From Nioella sp. MMSF_3534 (GTDB lineage Bacteria > Pseudomonadota > Alphaproteobacteria > Rhodobacterales > Rhodobacteraceae): a DNA stretch of 64,000 nucleotides. The DNA is taken from the NCBI RefSeq assembly GCF_030732985.1, contig NZ_JASHJX010000007.1, forward strand, positions 42,746 to 106,745, read 5' to 3'. The notes beneath the pieces are model-generated. The model was not told the DNA's origin. It worked only from the letters and a program-made list of their open reading frames with translations, and did no database searches. Made by a program: the position numbers and the translations under genes. Shown in pieces: positions 43,899 through 52,266 of the stretch. Numbering within the stretch: position 1 is the stretch's first letter; every line of letters begins with the position of its first letter.

Positions 43899-44744
43899 TC
43901 AGTTGGTTACGAAATAGGCGTCGGTGAAGCCAAGTCCACGTACGGTTTCGCGCATCCGGTTGCGCTCTGCCGTGGTCTGGGCCGGGCCGATCACGACGCG
44001 CCAGAAGGTGCGGCCGCTGCTGGATTGCTCATGCACAATGGGCGAAAGGTCGGCGTCGCGCATCATCTGTGCGGTGCGGTTGGCATTGGCCTCAACGCTG
44101 AAAATGCCGATCTGGATATAGGGCCGGTCCAGGCTGCTGGTTTGCGGGGCAGGGGCGGGGCTGGCGGCCTCGGCTTCCGCCTCGTCGATCGCGGCGGCGG
44201 CCATACTGATCGGGTCGATGGTCGAGGTTTCGATATCGCCAGTCGGTGCGGCGGTGTCTGCGGCGGGGGCGATCTCGGGTTCGGACACTTCCTCGCGCCG
44301 CAGTGCGGTCACGTTCAGCTCGGTCGGCGCACCGGCCACCATGTTCAGCGCGGCGGCCGCATCGGAAGAGACCTGCAGAACCGGGCCAGGGTTGTCACGT
44401 TCGCGCCGGAACAGCGCCCCGATGACGAACCGGCCATTGGCCTCGTTGCGGATGATCACCCGTTCCGGGTCGGTTGCATCCGGGTGCGCCACCCAGACAC
44501 CGCCAAGCGAAGGCCGCCCGTCCCAAAGGCCCTGGTCTGTTTCCTGGAAGACCTCGGGCGCTTCGATGTCGCGTTCCACCAGTCGGGTTGAACCGGAGCG
44601 TTCCGACGTGGCGCCACCGCCACCGCCCGCGCCTTGCCCGAAGGGCAATTGGAACCCGTCCTCGCAGCCCGTAAGCGCAAACACAAGTGCCAGCGCCCCA
44701 ACAATCCGCACCGGCTGTCCGTAGCCCTTCAGAAAGCTCATCAT
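43899..44744 (-). CDS. SPOR-domain lipoprotein
   Basis: A 281-residue lipoprotein: signal with lipobox ALTGC (C27), a Gly/Ser linker, a central ~110-residue domain (GVWVAHPDATDPERVIIR), an Ala/Glu-rich linker, and a C-terminal SPOR domain (IQIGIFSVEANANRTAQMM to the end) that binds denuded septal glycan. It resembles the RlpA group but I see no complete double-psi barrel motif. I chose ATG 44744 preceded by CAGGGGAAAG. Together with the carboxypeptidase it suggests a division-site function. Confidence 0.82.
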   Translation of the reverse strand: MMSFLKGYGQPVRIVGALALVFALTGCEDGFQLPFGQGAGGGGGATSERSGSTRLVERDIEAPEVFQETDQGLWDGRPSLGGVWVAHPDATDPERVIIRNEANGRFVIGALFRRERDNPGPVLQVSSDAAAALNMVAGAPTELNVTALRREEVSEPEIAPAADTAAPTGDIETSTIDPISMAAAAIDEAEAEAASPAPAPQTSSLDRPYIQIGIFSVEANANRTAQMMRDADLSPIVHEQSSSGRTFWRVVIGPAQTTAERNRMRETVRGLGFTDAYFVTN

Positions 44745-44973
44745 CTTTCCCCTGCTCTGCCGCCCCATCGCGCCTTATATCCTGCGCTTGACCCGAGGCG
44801 TCGCCGTCCAAGTCGCCGAAACCCGTCCGGCCATTCGCGCAAAGGATACAGCTTCCCCCGCGCGCTGCAAACCCATCCGTGACGCAATCGGCAACATCCT
44901 GCGGTCATTGCCGTTTCCGTGGCCACTTTCAGAATCGCAAAAGAGGCGCTATCGGGGGCTTCCGACCCCCAAC

Positions 44974-45063
44974 GGAGGAGTGGCAGAGTGGTCGAATGCA
45001 CCGGTCTTGAAAACCGGCGTGCGTGAAAGCGTACCGTGGGTTCGAATCCCACCTCCTCCGCCA
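44974..45063 (+). tRNA. tRNA-Ser (anticodon TGA)
   Basis: A 90-nt tRNA with acceptor GGAGGAG pairing with CTCCTCC, discriminator G and encoded CCA. The anticodon arm is CCGGT-CTTGAAA-ACCGG with anticodon TGA (45008-45010). It has a long variable arm (GTGCGTGAAAGCGTACC region) and T-loop GTTCGAATC, all as expected for a class II tRNA-Ser. A hairpin (45095-45126) follows. It marks the left border of the mobile-element remnant region. Confidence 0.95.
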
Positions 45064-45533
45064 CCCACATAACCCATTGATAATAATGTAGAATACCCGC
45101 GATTTCCCTTCGGAATTCCCGCGGGTTAGGCCTGTTTGGTGCTGGGAGAGACGCGTCTCCGGGGCGGGATCCGGCGCATTTCGACTGCGGGTCTCTGATG
45201 CAAGCAACCCGCGGGTCAGTTTTCGGGGTGATTTCCCTGCTCGCAGGGAATTTGCAGGGAATTTTTTCTGATTTGGGAGGTTTTCGGGGGCCTTGGTGGA
45301 ATTTAATTCAGCGATACCAATGCCCTGGAAGAGAATTCCCTACTGGGCCAGGCTGGGAACTTGCAGGGAATTCGACCAAGCGATCCAGGACGTTTTGCAT
45401 CCGCCCTGATGCGCGTGGTCAACGACTTTCTCTGAACCGATCAGGTGAAGCCGTAGCGGCGCTCCTGCTCGTCCCAATTGAGTGGAACCTGGTCGCGGAT
45501 GATCCGCTCGAGACACAGCTCAGGCGGCTGGGT
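45064..45533. repeat. Spacer with repeated GCAGGGAATT units, left part of decayed island
   Basis: About 470 bases with no convincing gene. GCAGGGAATTT occurs as a tandem pair at 45243-45264 and GCAGGGAATT again at 45363, with the inverted TTCCCTGC at 45233-45240 forming a hairpin that is followed by six T. An ACCCGCG...CGCGGGT hairpin lies at 45095-45126. The last 90 bases can be read on the - strand as the tail of a truncated protein ending ERRYGFT. This looks like non-coding debris beside the IS. Confidence 0.4.
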
Positions 45534-46348
45534 GGCATTGTCAGAAGAACTTCGCTTGAGGCGGGACAGAGCGCTAGCTAGCGTCCCTGCATGTCCAAAC
45601 CCAGTCCCTTCAAGTACTTCAAAACCAGCCCGGAGATCTTCCGCCTGGCGGTGATGCTCTACGTCCGTTTTCCGCTCTCGCTCAGGAATGTCGAAGATCT
45701 CCTTAATGAAAGGGGTATCGATATCAGCCATGAAACGGTCCGATATTGGTGGCACAGATTCGGTCCGATGTTCGCCTCGGAGATCCGAAAACGAAGGATC
45801 GAAGGGATGAAATCCAGCCGATGGCGCTGGCATCTCGACGAAATGTTCGTGAAGATCAACGGTGAGCGTCACTACCTCTGGCGGGCGGTTGATCAAGAGG
45901 GCGAGGTGTTGGAAAGCGTTGTCACCAAGACGCGAGACAAGAGGGCAGCCCTGAAATTCCTCAAGAAGGCATTGCGGAAACACGGTCAGCCCAAGGTTAT
46001 CGTGACGGATCGCCTCCGCTCCTATGGCGCCGCCTTGAGGGAGATTGGCGCGGGCGACCGGCAGGAGACGGGTCGCTGGCTCAACAACAGGGCGGAGAAT
46101 TCGCACCTGCCATTTCGACGACGGGAGCGGGCGATGCTTCGCTTTCGGCGCATGCGAAGTCTTCAGAAGTTCGCCGCCGTCCACGCATCCGTCTTGAACC
46201 ACTTCAACCAAGTCCGCAGCCTCTCGAGTAGACACCATTTCAAGATAAATCGCGCCGCTGCTCTGGCTGAGTGGCGCGCTCTCTGTTCGGCACAAGGGAC
46301 AGGCCTACTGTCCGTGTGGAGACTGGTTAGAATTGGTCTGACAGCACC
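45534..46348. mobile_element. IS6-family insertion sequence
   Basis: About 815 bp carrying one transposase. The left end GGCATTGTCAGAAGAA and the inverted right end GGTGCTGTCAGACCAA share TGTCAGA and flanking bases, giving imperfect terminal inverted repeats. I see no 8-bp target duplication (GGCTGGGT left, CTACCGCA right). That fits an IS6-type adjacent deletion or recombination. The right end cuts an integrase gene after about 54 codons. Confidence 0.75.
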
Positions 46349-46406
46349 CTACCGCATGTTTGCGACAGGCAATCTCAGCTTCGGTCAGGCTGTCTGTTTT
46401 CAATGA
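45591..46406 (+). CDS. IS6-family transposase
   Basis: A 271-residue DDE transposase. The triad is in HLDEMFVKI, VTDRLRSYG and NRAENSH, and the N-terminus (MSKPSPFKYFKTSPEIFRLA, then a helix-turn-helix RNVEDLLNERGIDISHETV read in parts) is typical of the IS6/IS26 group. The frame appears intact. Its last ~19 residues lie beyond the right inverted repeat, reading into the interrupted integrase before a stop is met, so the natural C-terminus is probably extended by the insertion. Confidence 0.85.
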   Translation: MSKPSPFKYFKTSPEIFRLAVMLYVRFPLSLRNVEDLLNERGIDISHETVRYWWHRFGPMFASEIRKRRIEGMKSSRWRWHLDEMFVKINGERHYLWRAVDQEGEVLESVVTKTRDKRAALKFLKKALRKHGQPKVIVTDRLRSYGAALREIGAGDRQETGRWLNNRAENSHLPFRRRERAMLRFRRMRSLQKFAAVHASVLNHFNQVRSLSSRHHFKINRAAALAEWRALCSAQGTGLLSVWRLVRIGLTAPYRMFATGNLSFGQAVCFQ

Positions 46407-46511
46407 CCAGCGCCAGTGGTTCCTGCCAAGAACAGGGCGAACATCATCAGGTATGCGCCTGGAGAACTGGTAGGTGTTTCCGCGTTTGGCGAGGAATTTG
46501 ACCTTCATCAC
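46349..46511 (-). pseudogene. Phage-type integrase, N-terminal remnant cut by the IS
   Basis: The first ~54 residues, MMKVKFLAKRGNTYQFSRR then IPDDVRPVLGRNHWRWSLKT, match the N-terminal domain that opens many proteobacterial tyrosine recombinases (a short beta-rich region before the core-binding domain). The frame then runs into the IS right end and terminates; the catalytic domain is gone. Its position between tRNA-Ser and tRNA-Cys suggests a former integrated island. Confidence 0.7.
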
Positions 46512-46625
46512 TCACACTTTGACTCACAGTTTGTAGCACAGCGCGACTCACAACCTGCGCTCTAAGGCCTTGAAAAACAAAGCCCATACTGGAATCATTG
46601 GGTATTTTTCGTCAAGAAGAATGAT

Positions 46626-46699
46626 TGGAGGCGAGTACCGGAATCGAACCGGTGTACACGGATTTGCAATCCGCTGCGTCACCACTCCGCCAACTCGCC
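46626..46699 (-). tRNA. tRNA-Cys (anticodon GCA)
   Basis: A 74-nt tRNA including encoded CCA. Acceptor GGCGAGT pairs with ACTCGCC, discriminator T. The anticodon arm is GCGGAT-TGCAAAT with anticodon GCA, T-arm CACCGG-TTCGATT-CCGGT. All arms pair normally. A degenerate relative lies about 140 bases upstream on the same strand. Confidence 0.93.
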
Positions 46700-46839
46700 G
46701 CCGGTGGTGTTGGCGCGTTTTGCCCCATTCTCGGGGTTTGTGCAAGCGGCTCTTTTGGGGGAGGTGACGCCTGCTCGCAAACGGGCGTCATGTGCGTCGG
46801 AACTGGCCGAGAGAACATGGCATTCCGGTCTTGACCGGG

Positions 46840-46916
46840 AGGCGGGTCCGGGATGCGAACCGGTGATGGGGTGCGATATTGCAAACCGCTGCGTTCGACC
46901 ACTCCGCGAACGCGCC
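46840..46916 (-). pseudogene. Degenerate tRNA-Cys copy
   Basis: The - strand from 46916 reads GGCGCGTTCGCGGAGTGGTC and continues with an anticodon arm GCGGT-TTGCAAT-ATCGC whose anticodon would be GCA. It is colinear with the tRNA-Cys at 46626 from end to end. The acceptor has a C-C mismatch, the T stem has mismatches, and the 3' end is CCC in place of CCA. It is probably a decayed duplicate, although a functional or tmRNA-like role cannot be excluded from sequence alone. Confidence 0.7.
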
Positions 46917-47087
46917 CGACCTTGTTCGATTCATCATCTCGCTTGATTGATCCCTGAGACGCACCTGGCGAATGCGCTGTTTCTGCATCGGCGAGGGGCG
47001 CACCGGATGCGCGCGGCGGCTTGTCCGTTGCCCCTGCTGGCCCACTGTGGCAAGAGGGGCGAAACAACAAGCTTCCCGGGTTCGAAC

Positions 47088-47741
47088 ATGCAAGATTTTG
47101 CCACCCTCCGCACCGTGATGGTCGACACTCAGGTCCGCACGCAGGACGTCACGAAGTTCAACATCATCGAAGCCATGCTGACCGTGGCGCGCGAGGCATA
47201 TCTGCCCGAGGCGCTGCGCAACGTGGCCTATATGGGCGAGAACGTGACGCTGGAAGGCGGCCGTGTGGTGTTGGAACCGCGCAGCCAGGGCAAGATGCTG
47301 GATGCTCTGAATGTCGGTCAGGACGAGCTGGTGCTCGATCTGGGCTGCGGTCTTGGCTATTCGGCGGCGGTGCTGGCGCATCTGGCCGAGGCTGTCGTGG
47401 CCGTGGAAGAGGTTGCGGGCATGGCCGAAGACGCACAGTCCACGCTCAGCGCGCAGGGCGTCGACAATGTCGCCGTGATCGAAGGCGCGCTGGCCGAGGG
47501 CAGCGCCAAGCACGGCCCCTATGACGTGATCTGCATTGAAGGCGGGGTCGAGACCGTGCCCGATGCGCTGACCGATCAGCTCAAGGAAGGTGGCCGTATC
47601 GCGGCGATTTTCATGGATGGCCCCCTTGGCGAATGCCGGATCGGGCACAAATTGGATGGCAAGATGAACTGGCGCATGGCGTTTAACGCGACGGCACCCG
47701 TTCTTCCCGGCTTCACAAAGCAGTCGGGTTTCGTCTTATAA
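47088..47741 (+). CDS. Protein-L-isoaspartate O-methyltransferase family protein
   Basis: A 217-residue SAM-dependent methyltransferase. The SAM motif I is [17 protein letters not shown] near residue 80, motif II-like VAVEE and post-[13 protein letters not shown]-terminal [11 protein letters not shown] and [15 protein letters not shown] are typical of the Rhodobacterales Pcm-like group, which is shorter than true repair methyltransferases. Substrate is not certain. I chose ATG 47088; earlier in-frame starts cross the tRNA-like region. It directly precedes tolC, an order I associate with this order of bacteria. Confidence 0.85.
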   Translation: MQDFATLRTVMVDTQVRTQDVTKFNIIEAMLTVAREAYLPEALRNVAYMGENVTLEGGRVVLEPRSQGKMLDALNVGQDELVLDLGCGLGYSAAVLAHLAEAVVAVEEVAGMAEDAQSTLSAQGVDNVAVIEGALAEGSAKHGPYDVICIEGGVETVPDALTDQLKEGGRIAAIFMDGPLGECRIGHKLDGKMNWRMAFNATAPVLPGFTKQSGFVL

Positions 47742-47746
47742 ACTGT

Positions 47747-47772
47747 AACCCCGGGGTTCCCACCGGGGGGTG
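47747..47772 (+). promoter_or_regulatory. GC hairpin in the methyltransferase-tolC spacer
   Basis: CCCCGG (47749-47754) pairs with CCGGGG (47763-47768), flanked by A and T, inside the 50-base spacer before tolC. No T-run follows. It could stabilise or attenuate the downstream mRNA segment. Confidence 0.3.
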
Positions 47773-47791
47773 TGACCGGGGGAAAGAACAT

Positions 47792-49168
47792 ATGCGTGCG
47801 ACGATCCTGAGACATCTGGCCGCCACGGCGATTGCCGTCGGTGCCGCGCTGTCCCCCTTCGCGGCAAGCGCCGACAGTCTGTCCGACGCGCTGGCCGATG
47901 CCTATCGGAACTCCGATCTTCTGGAACAGAACCGCTATCTTCTGCGCCTGCAGGATGAAAGCGTCGCACAGCAGGTTGCCGGGTTGCGGCCGGTTCTGTC
48001 CTTCGTGGCCTCATCGCAATGGGATATCCCGGCCGATCGCCAGACGGACCGTCTCAGCCTCGTGGCCTCGATGCTGGTCTATGACGGCGGCGGCCGTCGC
48101 CTGGCCCGCGATGCGGCGCAGGAAACCGTGCTGGCCACCCGTCAGGGGTTGGTGAACCTCGAACAGCGGGTGCTGCTCGATGCGGTGACGGCCTATATGC
48201 AGGTCTGGCGTGACATGCAGGTCGTTCAGGTCCGCGAAAGCAACGTGCGGGTGATCACCCAACAGCTGCGCGCGGCAGAGGACCGGTTCGAGGTTGGCGA
48301 AGCCACCCGGACCGACGTGGCGCAGGCCGAGGCGCAGCTGGCGCAGGCGCGTGGGGCATTGGTGGCCGCGCAAGGCGCGCTGATGATCGACCGCGAACTG
48401 TTCGAGATTGCCGTGGGGCGCGGGTCAAACGGGCTGTCCGGGCCCGGCGGGTTTCCGTCTCTGCCCGCCTCCGAGGACGAAGCCGTCGCCATCGCGCGGG
48501 TGTCGCACCCCGCGATCCTGGCCCTTCAGCATGAGGTCCGCGCCGATGAGCTGAGCCTTGCCGCTGCCCGCACCGACTACGGTCCCGAGGTCAGTGTTTC
48601 GGCCTCGACCGGCTTTGACCCGGCGCCGTCTGCGAATGGTGAGGGGTCTACGCGTTTGTCCATCGAACTGACGCAGCCTCTTTATGCGGGTGGGCGGCTT
48701 GCCTCTGCAGAACGGATTGCATTGGCCACGCTGCACGCGACCCAGGCTGAACTGAACTATGCCACGCGCGAGGTGTTGCAGGGTATCGGCAACGCCTATG
48801 CGCAGATTCGAATCGCCTCGGCCTCTATCCAGGCCTCGCAGCAGCAGATTCGCGCCAGCCAGCTGGCCTTCCGCGGCATTCAGGAAGAGGCATCGCTTGG
48901 CGCACGGACAACGCTCGATGTGCTGGACGCCGAACAGGACCTGCTGGAGGCGCGCATCGGCCTGATCGAGGCCCAGACATCGCTGTACACCGCAAGCTAT
49001 GGGCTTTTGGCGGCCATGGGCCTGCTGACCGTCGACCATCTGGGGCTGGACGTGCCGGAATATGACCCGACGGCCTATTACAACGCGGTCAGCGGTGCGC
49101 CGATCCGGCCGATTTCACGGCAGGGTCAGCAACTGGATGCGGTGCTGGACCGCCTTGGGCGCGACTGA
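47792..49168 (+). CDS. TolC family outer membrane channel
   Basis: A 458-residue outer-membrane efflux protein. Signal peptide residues 1-27 ends ASA. Two homologous repeats of long amphipathic helices follow, with the motifs LLDAVTAYMQVWRD (near 133), EVGEATRTDVAQAEAQLAQARGAL (near 160, in parts), LYAGGRL and LGARTTLDVLDAEQDLLEA in the second half. It forms a trimeric exit duct for type I secretion or RND efflux. RBS GGGGGAAAGAACAT precedes the ATG. No transporter gene is adjacent, so it probably serves several pumps. Confidence 0.92.
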   Translation: MRATILRHLAATAIAVGAALSPFAASADSLSDALADAYRNSDLLEQNRYLLRLQDESVAQQVAGLRPVLSFVASSQWDIPADRQTDRLSLVASMLVYDGGGRRLARDAAQETVLATRQGLVNLEQRVLLDAVTAYMQVWRDMQVVQVRESNVRVITQQLRAAEDRFEVGEATRTDVAQAEAQLAQARGALVAAQGALMIDRELFEIAVGRGSNGLSGPGGFPSLPASEDEAVAIARVSHPAILALQHEVRADELSLAAARTDYGPEVSVSASTGFDPAPSANGEGSTRLSIELTQPLYAGGRLASAERIALATLHATQAELNYATREVLQGIGNAYAQIRIASASIQASQQQIRASQLAFRGIQEEASLGARTTLDVLDAEQDLLEARIGLIEAQTSLYTASYGLLAAMGLLTVDHLGLDVPEYDPTAYYNAVSGAPIRPISRQGQQLDAVLDRLGRD

Positions 49169-49285
49169 GCCCGCGATAGGCACAAGTTTAGCTATCCATT
49201 GCCCGAACGGCCCGCGGAGTCTATCCTGCCCGGAAAACAAACCCTTGTGCCCCGGGGCAGGTGCGGCAAGAGCGGAGTGGTCCAA

Positions 49286-50509
49286 ATGGCAGACGCGGCG
49301 AAATCCGATGAGATCGAGGATGTCCTGTCCTCTATCAGGCGACTGGTGTCCGAACACCAGCCCCCGGCGCGATCCGAACCTGCCAGGGCAGAGGCGTCGG
49401 AGCCGCGCCCTGATGGTGTCGTGCAGCCCCCTGAGGACGCGCCGGCTGCGGGTGACCGCCTGCTTCTGACACCGGCCTTGCGCGTCACCGACCCGGAGGA
49501 TCCCTGGGTTCCGATTGTCCCGCGCGCCGGGGAAGCGCAACAGTCAGAGAGTGCGGACAGCGCCCCTGTCGAAAACGCGGATATCGCGCGCGATGACGGG
49601 GCCGATTGGGCGCGCGAATTGTGGGCCGACGACTCTGCCGGCGACGTTGAGGTGCCGGAGGTGCAGGCTGAGCACATGCCGGATCCGCAATTGCAGGCCG
49701 ACCAGTGGGAGGCGGGTGACCTCGCGGCAGCGGAAGGCACCCCGCTGGATGACGGGCTGACCGACCCGGTCGATGTAACCGAGGCCTTGTTGCAGGACGT
49801 GGCAGAGGCCGCCGCCGAGGTGGATGATGAGGAATTCGCCGATGTGCCCCTGTCCTTCATCCGCAGCACATCGAGCGTCAGCGATTACGAGCCGGGTGAG
49901 GATAACGATGCGCTTCCCGATGGGGACCTGCCCACGCCGACGCTGGAACTGGCCGAGGCCCGCGCAGCAAATGCCCCCCCGGCTGAAAACGCCCCGCGCG
50001 TGAAGGTGGAAATCCTGCGCGCGCAGGCGGATCCGGTTGAGGATGGCACCCTCGCCACAGGGGAAGGGTCTGAGCGGTCGGACGAGATCGCGGAACAGGT
50101 TGCGGCGGACCTGGTCCGGGAACAGGCTTTCGAAGCCGAAGCCGAAGCCGAAGCCGAAGCCGAAGCCGAAGCCGAAGCCGAAGCCGAAGCCGAAGCCGAA
50201 GCCGAAGCCGACGAAACCTCGGAACCGGTTGACGAAGACGGAGTCGTGACCGATTTCCTCGCGCGTGAAACAGAGGTAAAGGGCCCGTCTCCGGACGCGC
50301 TCGACGATGTGGAGGACCTGGGCGAAACCCCGTTCGCCTTCCCCGATGACGGGGACGGTTTCGTGGATGAAGAAGCCCTGCGCGAGATCATTGCCGAGGT
50401 CGTTCGCGAAGAGCTGCAGGGGGAAATGGGCGTGCGCATCACGCGCAATGTGCGCAAGCTGGTGCGCCGTGAAATCCGCCTGGCGCTTGCCGCGCAGGAC
50501 ATCGAATAG
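49286..50509 (+). CDS. PopZ-like acidic protein (DUF2497-type termini)
   Basis: A 407-residue protein with three parts. The N-terminal helix MADAAKSDEIEDVLSSIRRL resembles the start of PopZ/DUF2497 proteins. Residues 25-350 form a very acidic, low-complexity, probably disordered region with a (Glu-Ala)13 tract. The C-terminal helices (DEEALREIIAEVVREEL and VRKLVRREIRLALAA) are rich in Arg/Glu. In PopZ such ends carry client-binding and oligomerisation activity around a disordered core. It may be a polar organiser here, by analogy only. I chose ATG 49286 (GGAGTGG upstream). Confidence 0.6.
   Translation: MADAAKSDEIEDVLSSIRRLVSEHQPPARSEPARAEASEPRPDGVVQPPEDAPAAGDRLLLTPALRVTDPEDPWVPIVPRAGEAQQSESADSAPVENADIARDDGADWARELWADDSAGDVEVPEVQAEHMPDPQLQADQWEAGDLAAAEGTPLDDGLTDPVDVTEALLQDVAEAAAEVDDEEFADVPLSFIRSTSSVSDYEPGEDNDALPDGDLPTPTLELAEARAANAPPAENAPRVKVEILRAQADPVEDGTLATGEGSERSDEIAEQVAADLVREQAFEAEAEAEAEAEAEAEAEAEAEAEAEADETSEPVDEDGVVTDFLARETEVKGPSPDALDDVEDLGETPFAFPDDGDGFVDEEALREIIAEVVREELQGEMGVRITRNVRKLVRREIRLALAAQDIE
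50132..50209. repeat. Pure hexanucleotide repeat (GAAGCC)x13
   Basis: Thirteen uninterrupted copies of GAAGCC encode 13 Glu-Ala pairs in the acidic region of the PopZ-like gene. Changes in unit number keep the frame, so slippage would only alter linker length. Confidence 0.95.
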
Positions 50510-50555
50510 GGTCATGGCCCTTGACCTTGGGGCGTGAGAGTCCAATCTGGACCTC

Positions 50556-51395
50556 ATGTTTCCATTGCGCGATCACAACCCGTCCGAACGGACTCCTTTC
50601 GTCACCTGGGCGCTGATCGCGATCAACGTCGTGGTGTTTCTGAGCTATTTTCCCAGCATCGGCGGTCAGGAACATCTGCTGATGGCCTTCTACATGGATT
50701 GGGCCCTGGTTCCGGCAGAAGCCTCTCAGGGGCTGGAGATGCATACGATCATCACCTCCATGTTCCTGCATGGCGGCTGGATGCATATCATCGGCAACAT
50801 GCTGTTTCTCTATATCTTCGGGGACAATCTGGAGGATCAGCTCGGGCATATCGGCTATCTGATCTTCTACCTCGCCGGTGGTGTCGCGGCGGCCTTCGCG
50901 CAGATGGCGGCGGATCCGGGCTCGACGGTGCCCATGGTCGGCGCATCGGGGGCGATCGCCGGGGTGATGGGGGGGTATCTGATGCTGTTCCCGAGGGCGC
51001 GGGTGGACCTGGCGCTGATCATCTTCGTGATCATCAAGGTCATCACCGTGCCCGCCTGGCTGATGCTGGGTCTGTGGTTCGGGCTGCAGCTGGTCAATGG
51101 CGCGGCGATGGATGCGGCGGGTGGCGGTGTCGCCTACTGGGCCCATGCGGGTGGGTTCATCGCCGGTGTGGTTCTGATCCTGCCCGCCTGGCTGCGGCGG
51201 GGTGGGCCTGCTTTCTGGCGCCTCAATCACGGGCTACCACCGCATGAAGCGCGCAACAGCGAACCCAGATGGACCTACACAACCCGGTCGGGGCCGCGAC
51301 GGTCTGAACCGGAGGAGATCGGGGACAACACCCGTATCCCCCGTGCGGGACAGCGCCGGGTGGATCGCCGGTCGCCCTGGGGTGGGTCCCGCTGA
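50556..51395 (+). CDS. Rhomboid family intramembrane serine protease
   Basis: A 279-residue membrane protein with six or seven hydrophobic segments. The serine dyad is present: GASGAIAG (near residue 130) and the C-terminal histidine in AHAGGF near 200; HGGWMHIIGNM in helix 2 provides the oxyanion His/Asn. It would cut membrane proteins within their transmembrane segments. The ~60-residue C-terminal tail is basic and disordered. A GTCCAATCTGGAC dyad lies just upstream of the start (50540-50552), which could be incidental. Converges with efp. Confidence 0.88.
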   Translation: MFPLRDHNPSERTPFVTWALIAINVVVFLSYFPSIGGQEHLLMAFYMDWALVPAEASQGLEMHTIITSMFLHGGWMHIIGNMLFLYIFGDNLEDQLGHIGYLIFYLAGGVAAAFAQMAADPGSTVPMVGASGAIAGVMGGYLMLFPRARVDLALIIFVIIKVITVPAWLMLGLWFGLQLVNGAAMDAAGGGVAYWAHAGGFIAGVVLILPAWLRRGGPAFWRLNHGLPPHEARNSEPRWTYTTRSGPRRSEPEEIGDNTRIPRAGQRRVDRRSPWGGSR

Positions 51396-51435
51396 AACGC
51401 CTGCCGCCCGGTCCAACGTCTGGATCCGGGCGGCA

Positions 51436-51476
51436 AAGAATTTTGCAAAATTCTTGAAAGATCCTTCAAGGATCTT
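51436..51476. terminator. Twin hairpins between convergent rhomboid and efp genes
   Basis: A perfect 20-bp palindrome AAGAATTTTGCAAAATTCTT spans 51436-51455. It is followed at once by AAGATCC-TTCAA-GGATCTT (51458-51476). They lie midway between the two convergent stops (51395 and 51489) and probably act as a bidirectional terminator. Confidence 0.55.
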
Positions 51477-51488
51477 CCCCGCGCTTCG

Positions 51489-52052
51489 TCACGCGCGTTC
51501 GGAATATTCCATCGTTTCGGTGTTGACGACGATCATCTCGTCCTGGCCCACGAAAGGCGGCACCATGACCTTGACCCCGTTATCGAGGATCGCGGGCTTG
51601 AAGCTGTTGGCAGCGGTCTGTCCCTTCACCACCGGCTCGGTCTCGACGATCTTGCAGGTCACCTTCTGCGGCACGGTGGCGTTCAGGGCTTCGGACTCGT
51701 AGAACTCCACCACGATGGTCATGCCATCCTGCAGGAAGGGGCGGCGGTCGCCAAGCAGGTCGGCGGGCAGTTCGATCTGTTCGTAGGTTTCGGCATCCAT
51801 GAACACCAGCATACCGTCGCTCTCATAAAGGAACTGCTGGTCCTTCTGTTCCAGCCGGACCCGTTCCACCTTGTCGGCGCTGCGGAAGCGTTCGTTCAGT
51901 TTGGAACCGTTGCGCAGGTTGCGCATCTCGACCTGGGCGAAGGCACCGCCCTTGCCAGGTTTCACATGATCCACTTTCACGGCTGCCCAAAGGCCGCCGT
52001 TATGTTCCAGCACGTTTCCCGGGCGAATTTCGTTGCCGTTGATCTTGGGCAT
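51489..52052 (-). CDS. efp: Elongation factor P
   Basis: A 187-residue EF-P with the N-terminal KOW-like domain ([20 protein letters not shown]), the loop lysine in [10 protein letters not shown] (near residue 34) where many bacteria carry a modification, and two OB-fold domains. It relieves ribosome stalling at polyproline. The start at 52052 (GGAAAAG upstream) is preferred over an ATG at 52151. The modification enzymes are not in this window. Confidence 0.95.
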   Translation of the reverse strand: MPKINGNEIRPGNVLEHNGGLWAAVKVDHVKPGKGGAFAQVEMRNLRNGSKLNERFRSADKVERVRLEQKDQQFLYESDGMLVFMDAETYEQIELPADLLGDRRPFLQDGMTIVVEFYESEALNATVPQKVTCKIVETEPVVKGQTAANSFKPAILDNGVKVMVPPFVGQDEMIVVNTETMEYSERA

Positions 52053-52087
52053 GAGTCTTTTCCGTGGCGAAAGGTTGAGAAAATCTT

Positions 52088-52115
52088 GGCAGATCCTATA
52101 TCTGCCGTTGGCAGA
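52088..52115. promoter_or_regulatory. Overlapping inverted repeats in the efp/DUF6280 spacer
   Basis: GGCAGAT (52088-52094) pairs with ATCTGCC (52100-52106). The same TCTGCC (52101-52106) also pairs with GGCAGA (52110-52115). Three half-sites thus form two mutually exclusive hairpins in the divergent spacer (52053-52266). They could be a triple operator or an RNA switch in the efp leader, being 36-63 bases upstream of the efp start. Confidence 0.4.
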
Positions 52116-52266
52116 GGTGGCAATACACCTGAAATTGAGAGGATTGTGCACCAGGCATGCGGTACGTGCATACCTAGTATGCGAAGATTACACACCCGAA
52201 TCGCTCATACTATGGGCATAAGGGACGCCACGCCGGAAATGCAAGAGCAATAAAAAGGACGACGGA

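Noticed and set aside
45233..45372. CRISPR-like repeats GCAGGGAATT
   Set aside because: Only three short copies at irregular distances, no constant spacer length, no cas genes.
45441..46295. 284-codon frame antisense to the IS transposase
   Set aside because: It is the mirror of the transposase. Only its last ~30 codons, left of the IS, could belong to an earlier gene, which is too little to call.
45066..46625. Attachment-site repeats of the tRNA-Ser or tRNA-Cys 3' ends
   Set aside because: I could not find a second copy of either tRNA 3' segment flanking the island; only the degenerate whole tRNA-Cys copy is present on the other side.
50132..50209. CRISPR or other array
   Set aside because: The units are contiguous hexamers in frame inside a gene; no spacers.
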